From: Setophaga petechia
Lineage: Eukaryota > Chordata > Aves > Passeriformes > Parulidae
Direction of reading: 5' to 3'
DNA: 64,000 nucleotides
Assembly (NCBI GenBank): GCA_024362935.1
Contig: JANCRA010000014.1
Coordinates: 682,001-746,000 of the forward strand
The first letter of the stretch is position 1, and every line of letters begins with the position of its first letter. Below the pieces are notes generated by a model. The model made no database searches, was not told the DNA's origin, and saw nothing but the letters and a program-made list of their open reading frames with translations. The translations under genes and the position numbers were made by a program. Positions 1-10,372 of this stretch are shown here, piece after piece.

Positions 1-3000
1 AAGGCTCTTGGCCAACAACCTTTATCTAACCAGAAACTGAAGTGTTTTGTAAGAGTTCATAAAATATTTAAGTACATTTTTGCAGCAACAGATTAATTAG
101 TCTTAAATGTGACTTGCCCTTTGTGTCTTTCACCTGCAGATTTTCTCTACCATTTCCCTGCTCTCCTGCACAGCCTCTCCTTCAGTCACTCCCTGGAGCA
201 CATCACCAAACGTCCTTCCCAAAGCTGCAGTCCCCTTCTGCCCTCCCCCTGCACCGCCAGGGCCATGCGAGCACTCCAAATTCAGAGTAAATCAGAGCAA
301 GATCCCCTCTGCCAGGAGGCTGAGGGGGGCACACACCACCATGATACAACTCCTCAACTCCTCAAAGGCAAAGCAAACATAGAAGAGATTATAAACTCTA
401 ATTTTAAGTAACCCACAAGTGACAAGCCTTTTGCTTACAGCACTTCAGTTTCTAAATTTTGTTGCTTACTCAACAAAACACTGAGGTAATTTAGGTTAAT
501 ATGAACCTTTGCAGAGTATTTAATTTCTCCTCTGACTGTTCTCTAGTTTTCCATAGTATTTTGTGTATGAATCCCTCTCAGAGATGAAGATTGTGCAACA
601 GCAGCCTTTGATACACAGAGACACCAGCCAGGAAATTGGAAGTCCAGGCTGAGCCTCGTCCTTCATTTACACCACAGCTGAGAAGGGAAAGCAGAGACAC
701 CGAGCTACGGACAGGGAATGGCTTAACTTTTAATTTCCTGGATGCTATCATTTTAAATAGGAGCCTTGCTGTTATTTAAATCTGTCAGGGAGAGGCAAAG
801 GGAGCTAAGAAAAAAGAAATAATATGATTTCTTTAAGCAACAGGAGTTGGATAGTCAAAGTCATTTGCTCCAGAAGAAAAAAGCAACCTGCAAGCCAGCA
901 AGGCACACGGCCCAGCCCCAAGGGGCATGGGTTTGCTGGAGCTGTGCTGGGCGAGGCCGGGGGGTGTCAGGCAGCACTGGGAGGGAAGCCGAGTGCCCGG
1001 TGCCACTGCAGGGACACCCAGAGCCCTCCGTGCCCAGCCCTGCTCTCCTGGAACCAGAGCCTGCCCACACTGCACACAGCCCCGACCCAGCCAGCAGCGC
1101 CTGCAACACTCCAGAGCAAAGTTCTGAGCACCACAGAAGCGAAATGCTGAGCAAACATCCCTGACAGGAGCCGGCCCTGGGGAACCCCAGCGCGCTGCCA
1201 TCCCCCAGGGGATCCTCACGTTCCCGTGGGAAGAACTCCATTAATGCTGATGTGTGCTCAGCAGCTGCCCTGGGGTCTGGGCGACACCAGAGTCATTTGC
1301 TGCCCCGCTCGTGGTGGTCTGGCTGAGCAGAGCTGAAGGCTCTCCCATGGAAACAGCCCATAAGTGTCTTAGAACTCTGGGCAGTTGTTACTCATCGAGG
1401 GTTTCAATACCCCAGGCTCACAAGAGAATGAAGGATGATCATTTGCAAACTAAAGAGTTACAGAAATCGTCACTGAAAAAAGTGTAAGAGATTTTAAAGG
1501 GAAACTTTTGCACTTGATCACTTCATTTACAAAGTGAAATAAGAAAAGTAGGAAAAAGGAGAAAGAAGCCTGACAAAACAAGGAAGCCTTATCAGTCTTT
1601 CATGGACCTCACTGTAGCTGCAGCAGGTGAAATGGGACGTTGGAGCACCAGCACAGGGAGATAGTTCAGGCATGGCTCTGATTTATTTCCTTCTCCTGCA
1701 CACATGAAGTGCCTGACATACATCTGGATGCACACTTTGACATATGAATGTACACTAGACCATTGCCTCCATAGGTAATTGTACAATTTCCACTGGAAGA
1801 CAATTCTCGGGACTTGGTGAAAGGATACTTTTAGTAATGGATGACACCTGCATAATTAATTATTCCTCCCCATTTTACCTGTCTCAGATCCAGGAGTCAA
1901 TTTCTCCTCCAAACACTGCCTGGTATTTTTCAGAGCTCATCTTTAAGTTGATTTTCTGGATCCTATTGTATAAAAACTGTATCTTTCAAAGGGTGGGAAC
2001 GTTTCATGTCCTGAATCATGAGAACACGGAACAGTCTGTACTTCCTGTCCAATAAAATGGACAGGGAGAATGGCAGAATCTGATGGCAATAAAAGCTCAT
2101 CAGTGTAGCTCTGATCTGGCTCCACTGCATCAGCCAAATGAGAAGTTTATCAGGAAGGCTTATATCAAGAAAATTTAACAAAAATCATCATCCCACTTCA
2201 CTATGTAGCCCTTGATACTGCATTTTATTCTTTATTTATCAGCAGCAATGGGTACGCAGAAAGCTTGACTGTGGAAAGAAATACAGCATGTTATGTTCAG
2301 AAAACTGGTTACACCATCGTGGTGTCATCATTGCTGAAAAAATGCACAAGCAGATACAGGAAAAATGTCCTTCCTTGCTTTGCACGTAGAGAGGAGAGCC
2401 AGGGACAGCAGGGATGAGCAGAGATAACAGGCAGGTACGTGGGAGCATCTGACATCACACACTGAGAGAGCACTGATCACTTGAGGACTCCAGCCAGTTA
2501 AAATCTCTAATATCCACACTGCAAAGCAGAGCTTCCAGAGATCTCCTACCACTCTCTTCCTGAACACAGAAAAAATTGTTTCCTTTTCATCTCCAAGGAA
2601 GGCGGTGCCATCAAACCCTTCTGTGCCCCCTTTCCAAACCACCCTGGTGCTACTGGGTCCTCAGGAGAGCGAGCTGGTGTGAAAGAAAATACCTCAAGTG
2701 CCACTTCTGGGAAGTGACACCTCTGAGGCCAATGTGTGGTGGAGAAAAGTGGCCCAGGGCAGAGCCCAAGGACAGGGCAGAGGGAGGGGGGAGCTGGAGC
2801 AGCATCACTGCACAGCAGGTCTCACAGGGAATGACCCCACGAGAGAGAGGGTGTGCACTGCACCCTGCCCCAGCCCTGCTGTCCCAGCTCTCCCCAGGGC
2901 TGCACACCCTCCCAGGACACCAACACAAACTGTCACCAACTGCACTTATGACCAAGTCAAAGCAGCAGCAGGATTTCTCAATGAGCAGGATGACAATGAT

Positions 3001-5690
3001 GGGAACATTTGTCCCTAACAGAAGGCAAACTCCCCCACACACCCAGCAAGGTTTATTTCTACCAAGGCAGCTTTAACTGGCACTTCAAGCAGCACAGCCA
3101 TATTTAGTTCCTGGCTTTGCACTAAGAAACACTGTCCAAAGCAATCGGCCTCCACATTCGCACTGGAGAGCAAAGACAAACCATGGAGCATGTTTGGAAA
3201 ACCTCAACATCTGGTTATAGTAATAACCTCATAAAGAGAGAATTTCAACTGACCCATTTCCTTTCACCACTCCAAACACGGAGAGGAGAGAGATGTCACC
3301 AAGCCTTTTTTAGTCCTTGAACGCTGAGGATCCAATGGATCAATGAGGTACGAGGTCCGTGTCCTCAGCTGCTCCCTGGGTGGCTCAGCATGGGAAAAGG
3401 GCTCTGTTAGTCTCCACCAGTGACTTCTGAAACAGAAACGACAACTTGTCCTGATCATCTGCAGCACTTTGAGGCAGGTCTCGTGAACAGGCTGCAGCAT
3501 TCAGCCTCACTGGGACAATGACATGGAAATGGAAAAGCAGGAGGAGAGCAGAGCCAAAGCACCTTCCAAAGGACACAGAGCCCTGGCTGCAGCAGCCACA
3601 GACACTCCTGTACAGACTTTCTTTTTAAATACATAGAAAAGGATTTCTAAACACACCTGAGATTTGCCACACTGGGGTTCCCACCTGTGGCAAAACATTA
3701 GGGATATCAACAACGCAGAGACATTTCCCAGCAATAAGGAAAACGGTGTGCTCAGCTCTTGTCACAGCACTGCAGCACCCCTAAGGCTGGGATTTTAGCG
3801 ACGTTTTAGCATTTTAAATGTTAGTGATGGAATTCCCAAGAAAAACAGCCCTTTACTTGAGAGCAGAGGCCAGAGACTTCACAGCCTGAGAGCTCGGAAG
3901 AATCCCAGGGTACACAGCCATGGGGAGAGGGTTTCTCTGTTCCGGCACAGAACAATTAAATTGGTAGTTTTTATTTTTAAATAAGTCCTGTATATTTGTC
4001 AGTACCAATTTTACAATAAACACCTATGAGGGATTCTGTGCAGTTACTAGGAAGCCCAACTGCTGTTAGCAACATTCCTGGAAATTTGCTTTTTTGTATT
4101 TTGAGGCTCTCCAGCTCCACTAACCCTGTGCTCACCAGCAGCATTTCCCTGGTTTCTGCTTTGACTTTGAAAGACTCAAGAAACTGAAGACTGCCAGTAC
4201 CTAGGAAGAGATTCAGCCCTTTTAATATCATCTGTCTTCCACGGAACTGTGAACAAAGAAACCCATGCAATCACCTCTGCACCAAATCCACATTTCTGCT
4301 TTAGCTGTTCCAGTTACACAGGAAAAAACCTTAAAAATATCCAGCCTTGAAATTCCGGGCATCCAGTGACAGGGATCACAGGATCTCCAGAGATGCTGTT
4401 TTAGCAGACAAGGACACGTGCTGCAAAAAACACACATCTTTTATTTATTTACATTATACACAGACCAGCCTCCCACTCTTTTCCTATTTTTACAGCTTAC
4501 AGTTCTTTATTATTTTTTTAAATAAAGGTACAACTTTGGACTCTCAAGTATTAAAATGTACATTAATGATTAAAGATGACCTTAAAAATTATTTGGGTTT
4601 GTCACTAAAATGGACCTGGACCCATCATTACTTTACAATAGATTTTTTTATTATCTGCAGGTTTGCACAACTCTTTCATACCTTTATGATTAATGAGTTG
4701 ACTCTTATGTGATTCCAACTAGACCACAACAGATCTAAGTTCTGGTTTTTTTCTTTAATGTTTTCTATGTCCTCTGTGAATTTTAGAAACAACAAATTAA
4801 TTCCAAAATTAAAAATAAGAATTTTAAATTTACTAAGAAAAGGAAAGCAATCTCAGTTGGAGAATGATGAAATACAGAAAAGGTCACAAGGTAAAATTCA
4901 ATCAAAATCAACAGCAAAACTTTGCTCCACTAAGGTGACAGAATCACCCCAGAATTCCTTCCCTCCATGTCCCTGTCCAAAGGCAGGACAGGCACTCAAA
5001 GGCTTCACTGAGATCTGCTCACTTTTAACCCTGACAGTTACAGTGATTTTTCATTCTTTAATTTAAACATTTCATTTTTTTCTACCCATATCAACCAAAT
5101 AAGTTACATCTCCCTCAGGACTCTGTACAGGCCAAGTGGGAAAGTTCAGCTTTTTCTGTCTGCATCGGTCCTTTAAACTGAATTTTTATATTTTAATGAA
5201 AAACTCCCTCCCCAAGTTAATTTCTGGATGAAGGTTTGGCTCTCACATGAAAGGACCAGCCTGGTGCACCCAATGAGGGTCTGTGTCATCCTCACAGAGA
5301 AATTTTGGACAAGGAACAGAAAAGCTTTCTGATGTACCATGAATCTTCAAAAGCAGATCACAAAGGCAATTCTTTTGAAACTGTAAATTCCCAGGTACCA
5401 CAAAAGAACAATGTGCATTTTCTCAGCTTGTCTGTGGGCAAAATAAAAGCTTTTTATGAAACAATAAATTCTCAAGACAATTCTTGCGCACCGGTTTGCA
5501 GCACAGAAAATACCAGAATATGAGAATATGCACATCCTTGGTACTGGGCACCGAGGAATTCTCAAGAGACTCCACCAGGTTTTCCAGCAATGATAAATAA
5601 ATGGGATTTTTTACATGCCTCTCTATGTATGTGTATCAAGAGCACACCCACCCACAAGTGCTCTCTCCGTGTAGAAAAGCAGGACTGCTT
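1..5690. other. Unique noncoding sequence, no gene seen
   Basis: Mostly AT-rich, low-CpG DNA with moderately GC-richer patches near 820-1240 and 2600-3060. Open frames here are short (at most 166 codons), overlap one another on both strands, and show no recognisable domain, signal peptide or consistent codon pattern. I recognise no transposon, RNA gene or tandem array. It is best read as intergenic or intronic DNA. Confidence 0.6.
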
Positions 5691-5715
5691 AAAAAAAAAG
5701 GAAAAAAAAAAAAAA
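5691..5715 (+). repeat. Poly-A / A-rich tract
   Basis: Nine A residues, two G residues and fourteen A residues in a row. It is a simple A-rich low-complexity tract. It could be the tail of a degraded retrocopy, but no recognisable element body precedes it. Confidence 0.8.
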
Positions 5716-5919
5716 GCTGTTTTTTCTTTCTGACAAACGGGCATGAAATAAGAGGCCGACATCTGCCTCTGCAGGTCACTGCAGTCAGGCTGCTGCGTGT
5801 CACAATTCCAACTGCTCCATCCATCAATGGCAGCCCAAAAATTAACGCAGCCTGGAAACTCTGCAGCAAGACAGTAACAGCCCAATTGAAAGGCTGACCT
5901 TCGGAGAGCGCCGGGCTAA

Positions 5920-6610
5920 GATGGAAAAATTATTTCATGCCCTGTACCAAAGCCAACACCACAGTTCACAGGGATTTGCAGTTCATTTTTTAGTTAGAAA
6001 ATCTGGTTTGCTGGTGAACGGCGGGGAAACTGCAATCCCAGATAAGGAAATTGTTATAAAGGCTTTTAATTTCAAAGGCATTATCAATTACATCCACAGA
6101 GATGCACTTCTGTGGCATTCAGGATTTTAATTTATCTGAATTACTGATTAATATATTTTTTTAAAACATAACCTATTCAGTGTTATAAACAACACTATTT
6201 TCTCAGTGATTGATTGGGTAAAAACTATAGTTGATTAGCCTGAAAAATTTGATTGAAACAGGCTGCAATTTTTGCCAAATACACACTTTCAGGTCCAATT
6301 AAACCAACGAGACAATCTGTTCTAAAATAAATCCTCGAAGTTGCTGTACTGAGCTCTTTTACCCAGGAGTCAATCACAGAAGTTATTTAATAACCAGAGA
6401 CAAACAGGTCAGCCCTGTGCCTTTACCCTGGCAGGCTCTACCCCAGACCATGGCAGGGATTAATCCTCTGTTAAATCACCTGCTAACACCCTGTTAATTG
6501 CTCCATAAGCTAATTGAACTGGAAGCTTAATAACACACAAATAGCAGAAATACCATATAGCTTAAAACTTCAAGTAGTTCAATAAAATTGAACCAATTAA
6601 AAAGAAAATT
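5920..6610. other. Candidate conserved noncoding block (AT-rich)
   Basis: Repeat-free AT-rich sequence with many homeodomain-type core words (taatt, attaat, aattg) and a PBX/CCAAT-like 'gattgattggg' near 6209. There is no long open frame or transposon similarity. This texture is typical of vertebrate developmental enhancers. Conservation cannot be measured from one sequence, so the call is inference. Confidence 0.25.
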
Positions 6611-7206
6611 CAAATAATCCAATAAAATTGCCAGATCACATTTTAAATGTGCATCCCAAACTTTAGAAAGTAATTTATTTTTCCCCAGTCCTTTCTCTGG
6701 AGATCACTGAAATAGCTTACTGAGCGTTTTCTCCCCTTACAGAGTTTTTCTAATGTTACAAAATATTTTCCTTCTTACACAGGTAGGTAGTTCTGCAACA
6801 GCATCAAAGACACCAGGAAATCTGGATGATGTCATTAAACACCAGGACAGAACAGAGAGCCTTGGTGTCCGAGTTTGTCAAAACAACACATGTATATTTT
6901 GTTTTATACAAAACAGAAACAAGTATTATCCTGTTTAGACTGAAATATATTTAATGGCAAACAAAGCCTCCACAGCAGTCACAGAGCTAATTTCTTTCAC
7001 CGTGGTACAATGATACAGAAAAACTCCAGGGTTTTGAAAGACAACAAGTGCCCAGATTTCAGTTTGGATGAGATGACAATTTTGGTTGACAGTGTGGGGA
7101 AGGATAAAATTCAAACTGCTCCCTTATTTTTTAGTACAATAAAAGATGTGATGAACCCATTTGCACAATAATCTGCAGAGGCAGAAACGATGCAGAGCTT
7201 TGGCCA

Positions 7207-7336
7207 GAGCAGCTGGGGCTGCCCCCGATCCCGGGCAGGGTCCAGGCCAGGCTGGGCAGGGCCAGGGGAAGGGGTCCCTGCCCATGGGATGGGATTGAGG
7301 GTCCTTCCCCCCGACCACTCTGGGGTTCTGTGAGAA
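7207..7336 (+). mobile_element. CR1 LINE 3' fragment
   Basis: Sense-orientation tail of a CR1 non-LTR retrotransposon. It shows in order the 'ggctgcccccgatccc' block, the 'aggccaggctgg' block, 'ggtccctgcccatggg', a degraded target-recognition block, and a terminal 'ggttctgtgag'. It is severely 5'-truncated and carries no coding capacity, as is usual for avian CR1 copies. A canonical G-quadruplex motif lies inside it (7254-7274). Confidence 0.8.
7254..7274 (+). other. G-quadruplex motif within CR1
   Basis: Four G runs of three or four bases (7254-7256, 7259-7261, 7265-7268, 7271-7274) are separated by loops of 2, 3 and 2 bases. This satisfies the usual G3+N1-7 rule. It arose by substitution within the CR1 fragment. 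Folding is inferred from the motif only. Confidence 0.6.
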
Positions 7337-8579
7337 TGAGCTCATTGACAAATCCAAAATGTGCTGGCCTGGGCAGCGGAGGAAACTCCAAGACAAAGAT
7401 TTACACTGCAACGCCCGAGCGGTGAGGGGGGAACAGCTTCTCCTGGAAGCAGCAGCAGGAGCTGGAGCTGCACAGCACGGGCCCTTCAAACACTGAGTTC
7501 AGGCTCGTACACGATGAACAGGGCCCTCTGCAATGGCACACACTGCCCAGGATGTCAGATTGGATGGTTTCACGCTCCTTCAAATCTATCATCAATGAAA
7601 GAATCCCCCAGCTGCAGGACCTGGTCGCCAAAGCTTCACTCCCCGAGTGCCGCTCCCCGTTCCTGGGCAGGGATCGAGTCCCTCCCGCTGCAGCTGCCCC
7701 GGGGAGCACAGGGGCTGCTGAGCTCACTGCAGCACCACCAGACACACCAGCAGAGCTGCTGCACACCACCGAGAACCTGCAACCTTCAGCTTAGTCCAGG
7801 CCATCTGATTAGCAATTACTTTCCACATTCTCTCTTCAGCTGAAAATTACTGGTTTAAGGATTTAAAAAAACCTAAAAAAATTAAAAATCAGTTTTGTGC
7901 AAGAGTTTTAACAATTTCCAGTGACTCTGAGACCTGAAAAAACCTTCTACTTTAATAATTATGATTGTTTAGAGTAGTAACAACCATATGGAGTTCCTTA
8001 TAATACTCTAGAATATTATTCTTCAAATAAACTGTAATTATAACACACTGGAGAAACTCTGCCATTATCTCTTTTCCATTAAACTAATGGAAATTATTTA
8101 CTCTTTTTTTTGTTGTTTTCCACAGAATTAATGCACATGATGAACTATTTTTAACTAGTCCTGAGACTCTATAATTTACACTCAGTTCCCAGATTTCTTG
8201 CCAATGAATTTGACTTAATGAATTCCAGCAGTTTTAAGGGGGAAAACGTCTTTAACAATCATTGCACCAAGGGAAGGTATGTGGAACATCCCCTGCTTCT
8301 TTTGAAGTGACAAAAGCTTCAGTCAGCATCCTTTCAAGGAAACTCTCCAGACTTTAATCTGCAGCTGAGTAGGGCTGTCCTAAAGCAAGCCCGGTTTACC
8401 TGACCACACCTGATGGAGCCTTCCCAGAGGGGCCCTGGGAGCAGCGAGCCGGGCTGGGGGAGCCACCCCGAGCCCCAGACAAGGGAGAGCCTCAGATGTG
8501 CTCTGCACCAGGGCAAAGCAGGGCAGGAACCCAGGGCACAGGCAGGGAGCAGTGACTCGGGGAGGCCTGCACAAAGGCA
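7337..8579. other. Unique noncoding sequence, no gene seen
   Basis: The 7340-7800 part is GC-moderate and 7800-8330 is AT-rich. Open frames up to 160 codons overlap on opposite strands and have no recognisable domain. No repeat or RNA gene was recognised. Confidence 0.55.
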
Positions 8580-9304
8580 CTGCTGTCCTGCAGCCCTGCT
8601 GTCCTGCAGCCCGGCTCTCCTGCTCTCCTGCAGCCCTGCTCTCCTGCAGCCCTGCTCTCCTGCTGTCCTGCAGCCCTGCTCTCCTGCTGTCCTGCAGCCC
8701 TGCTCTCCTGCTGTCCTGCAGCCCGGCTCTCCTGCTCTCCTGCAGCCCTGCTGTCCTGCAGCCCTGCTCTCCTGCAGCCCTGCTCTCCTGCAGCCCTGCT
8801 CTCCTGCTCTGCTGCGGCCCTGCTCTGCTGCGGCCCTGCTCTGCTGCAGCCCTGCTCTCCTGCTGTCCTGCAGCCCTGCTCTGCTGCGGCCCTGCTCTGC
8901 TGCAGCCCTGCTCTGCTGCGGCCCTGCTCTGCTGCGGCCCTGCTCTGCTGCGGCCCTGCTCTCCTGCAGCCCTGCTCTGCTGCAGCCCTGCTCTGCTGCG
9001 GCCCTGCTCTGCTGCGGCCCTGCTCTGCTGCGGCCCTGCTCTCCTGCAGCCCTGCTCTGCTGCAGCCCTGCTCTGCTGCGGCCCTGCTCTGCTGCGGCCC
9101 TGCTCTGCTGCGGCCCTGCTCTCCTGCAGCCCTGCTCTGCTGCAGCCCTGCTCTCCTGCTGTCCTGCAGCCCGGCTCTCCTGCTGTCCTGCAGCCCTGCT
9201 CTCCTGCAGCCCTGCTCTGCTGCAGCCCTGCTCTCCTGCTCTCCTGCAGCCCTGCTCTCCTGCAGCCCTGCTGTCCTGCAGCCCTGCTCTGCTGCAGCCC
9301 TGCA
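8580..9304. repeat. GC-rich minisatellite built on octamers (8/16 bp)
   Basis: About 725 bp made almost entirely of 8 bp modules beginning CTGC: ctgctctc, ctgcagcc, ctgctgtc, ctgcggcc and ctgctctg. Two modules usually alternate as a 16 bp unit, for example 'ctgctctcctgcagcc'. Because 8 and 16 are not multiples of 3 and no register yields a stop codon, at least four frames are open for about 300-350 codons. They encode meaningless Gln/Ser/Arg/Ala/Gly-rich or Leu/Pro/Cys/Ser-rich repeats. Module variants are clustered, pointing to expansion by replication slippage or unequal exchange. It is a likely polymorphic VNTR rather than a gene. Confidence 0.93.
8881..9150. repeat. 80 bp higher-order repeat inside the octamer array
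   Basis: Within the larger array, five consecutive 16 bp units form an 80 bp block: three ctgctctg/ctgcggcc units, then one with 'ctctcctgcag', then one with 'ctctgctgcag'. The diagnostic 'ctcctgcagc' recurs at 8961, 9041 and 9121, exactly 80 bp apart, giving about three tandem copies. This nested periodicity implies a recent segmental duplication of whole blocks after the 16 bp unit already existed. Confidence 0.85.
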
Positions 9305-9788
9305 TGGTGTCCGGACACAAAGGGGAACGGGGCCGCTCCCGAGGAGAGCCCAGAGCCCTGCTCATCTCTCCCATCACACACACACTAACCTAAGTTTATA
9401 TTCACCTTCAATAATAATTACAACCACACACACAAATGTTAGCAGTATTGTGACCAGAAACAGAGTTACAAATTATTGTTCTTTTAACTGGAAGTTTGGA
9501 AATTGGGTGGGGGAACGAGGGAGGCTGGTTTGCACTCAGTATCAGATGGGAGAATTCCTGGGCTGCACTGTGGTGAAAAACAGCGACAGCTCCCATTGCT
9601 GCAGAGACAGAAAGGGCAGAAAAGCCCAAAGACCCAGAGGAACAGGCAGGGAAATACAGGAGAGCTGCCCTGGCACAGCTCTGCCATGGCTGGGCACTGA
9701 CTGCCCCTCAGCCACGGTCCCTGGACCAGCAGCAGAGCTGGGTGCCCGAGGGCACCAGGGCAGCAGGGCAGAGCTCCCGGGCTGTGCC
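9305..9788. other. Unique flank of minisatellite, no gene seen
   Basis: Ordinary mixed-composition sequence between two tandem repeats, with a short CA run at 9377-9388. No recognisable coding, RNA or transposon signal. Confidence 0.5.
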
Positions 9789-9886
9789 AGGGCAGAGCAG
9801 GGCCCTGCTGCCCCAGCTGGGTGTGTGGGCACTGCCCAGGGCAGAGCAGGGCCCAGCTGCCCCAGCTGGGTGTGTGGGCACTGCCC
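9789..9886. repeat. Tandem duplication, 49 bp unit, two copies
   Basis: Two adjacent copies (9789-9837 and 9838-9886) each run from 'agggcagagcaggg' to 'gtgtgggcactgccc'. They differ at few positions, notably ccctg versus cccag after the first G run. Open frames crossing it are a by-product of GC-rich composition. Confidence 0.85.
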
Positions 9887-10019
9887 AGGTGGCCCCAGCG
9901 TGGCCGTGGGGCTGTGCCAGCAGCCAGGCCATGGTGCCACCTGCAGACCCACCCTGTGCACTCTGCAATATTGCAGTGTTTGATTCTTCCCCTTGACAGA
10001 GAGCAAGGCTCCATTGAAA

Positions 10020-10330
10020 GCTCATTTAATAAAAATAATGCAATGCAAATGAACCTGAATCAGAAAAATTAGATTGATGGAAGTAGCTCGGTCGCTGTAA
10101 TTACACAAGGTGTATTATTTCTTAAATTCTCTTTGCATTAAACATATACCATACATTTATCAAACATAATTAGCAGTTTAGGTGACAAGGATTTGATTTT
10201 TCTCCTGCAACAAAAAATCCTTCTACGTGGGTATATACATCTGAAACAGAATATGAACATTTTCACACTATCATTGTTTGCTCCTCAAAGAGCATAAAAT
10301 CAAAGAATGAGAGGGCAAACACTGTGTGGG
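10020..10330. other. Candidate conserved noncoding block with POU octamer
   Basis: AT-rich, repeat-free stretch containing a perfect octamer ATGCAAAT (10043-10050), a near-octamer 'tttgcatt' about 90 bp further on, and several TAATT cores. It sits next to the candidate micro-exon. Enhancer identity is inferred from motif texture only. Confidence 0.22.
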
Positions 10331-10336
10331 ACTTAC

Positions 10337-10372
10337 AAAGCAGAAGATGAGGAAGATGGCCAGGTCAGCCTT
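10337..10372 (-). other. Candidate 36-nt micro-exon (unverified)
   Basis: On the minus strand the 36 bases are preceded by 'aaatctacag' and followed by a consensus donor 'gtaagtccc'. A branch-point-like 'ctgat' lies about 33 bases upstream of the acceptor AG. The length is a multiple of three, and one frame reads KADLAIFLIFCF, a hydrophobic membrane-like peptide; a second frame reads RLTWPSSSSSAF. I do not recognise the peptide. Similar acceptor/donor pairs occur by chance elsewhere in this window, so confidence stays low. Confidence 0.2.

Noticed and set aside
8334..9393. Four long overlapping open frames of about 300-350 codons, two per strand
   Set aside because: They are by-products of a stop-free 8/16 bp tandem repeat. 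Peptides in all frames are just the same repeat translated in different registers.
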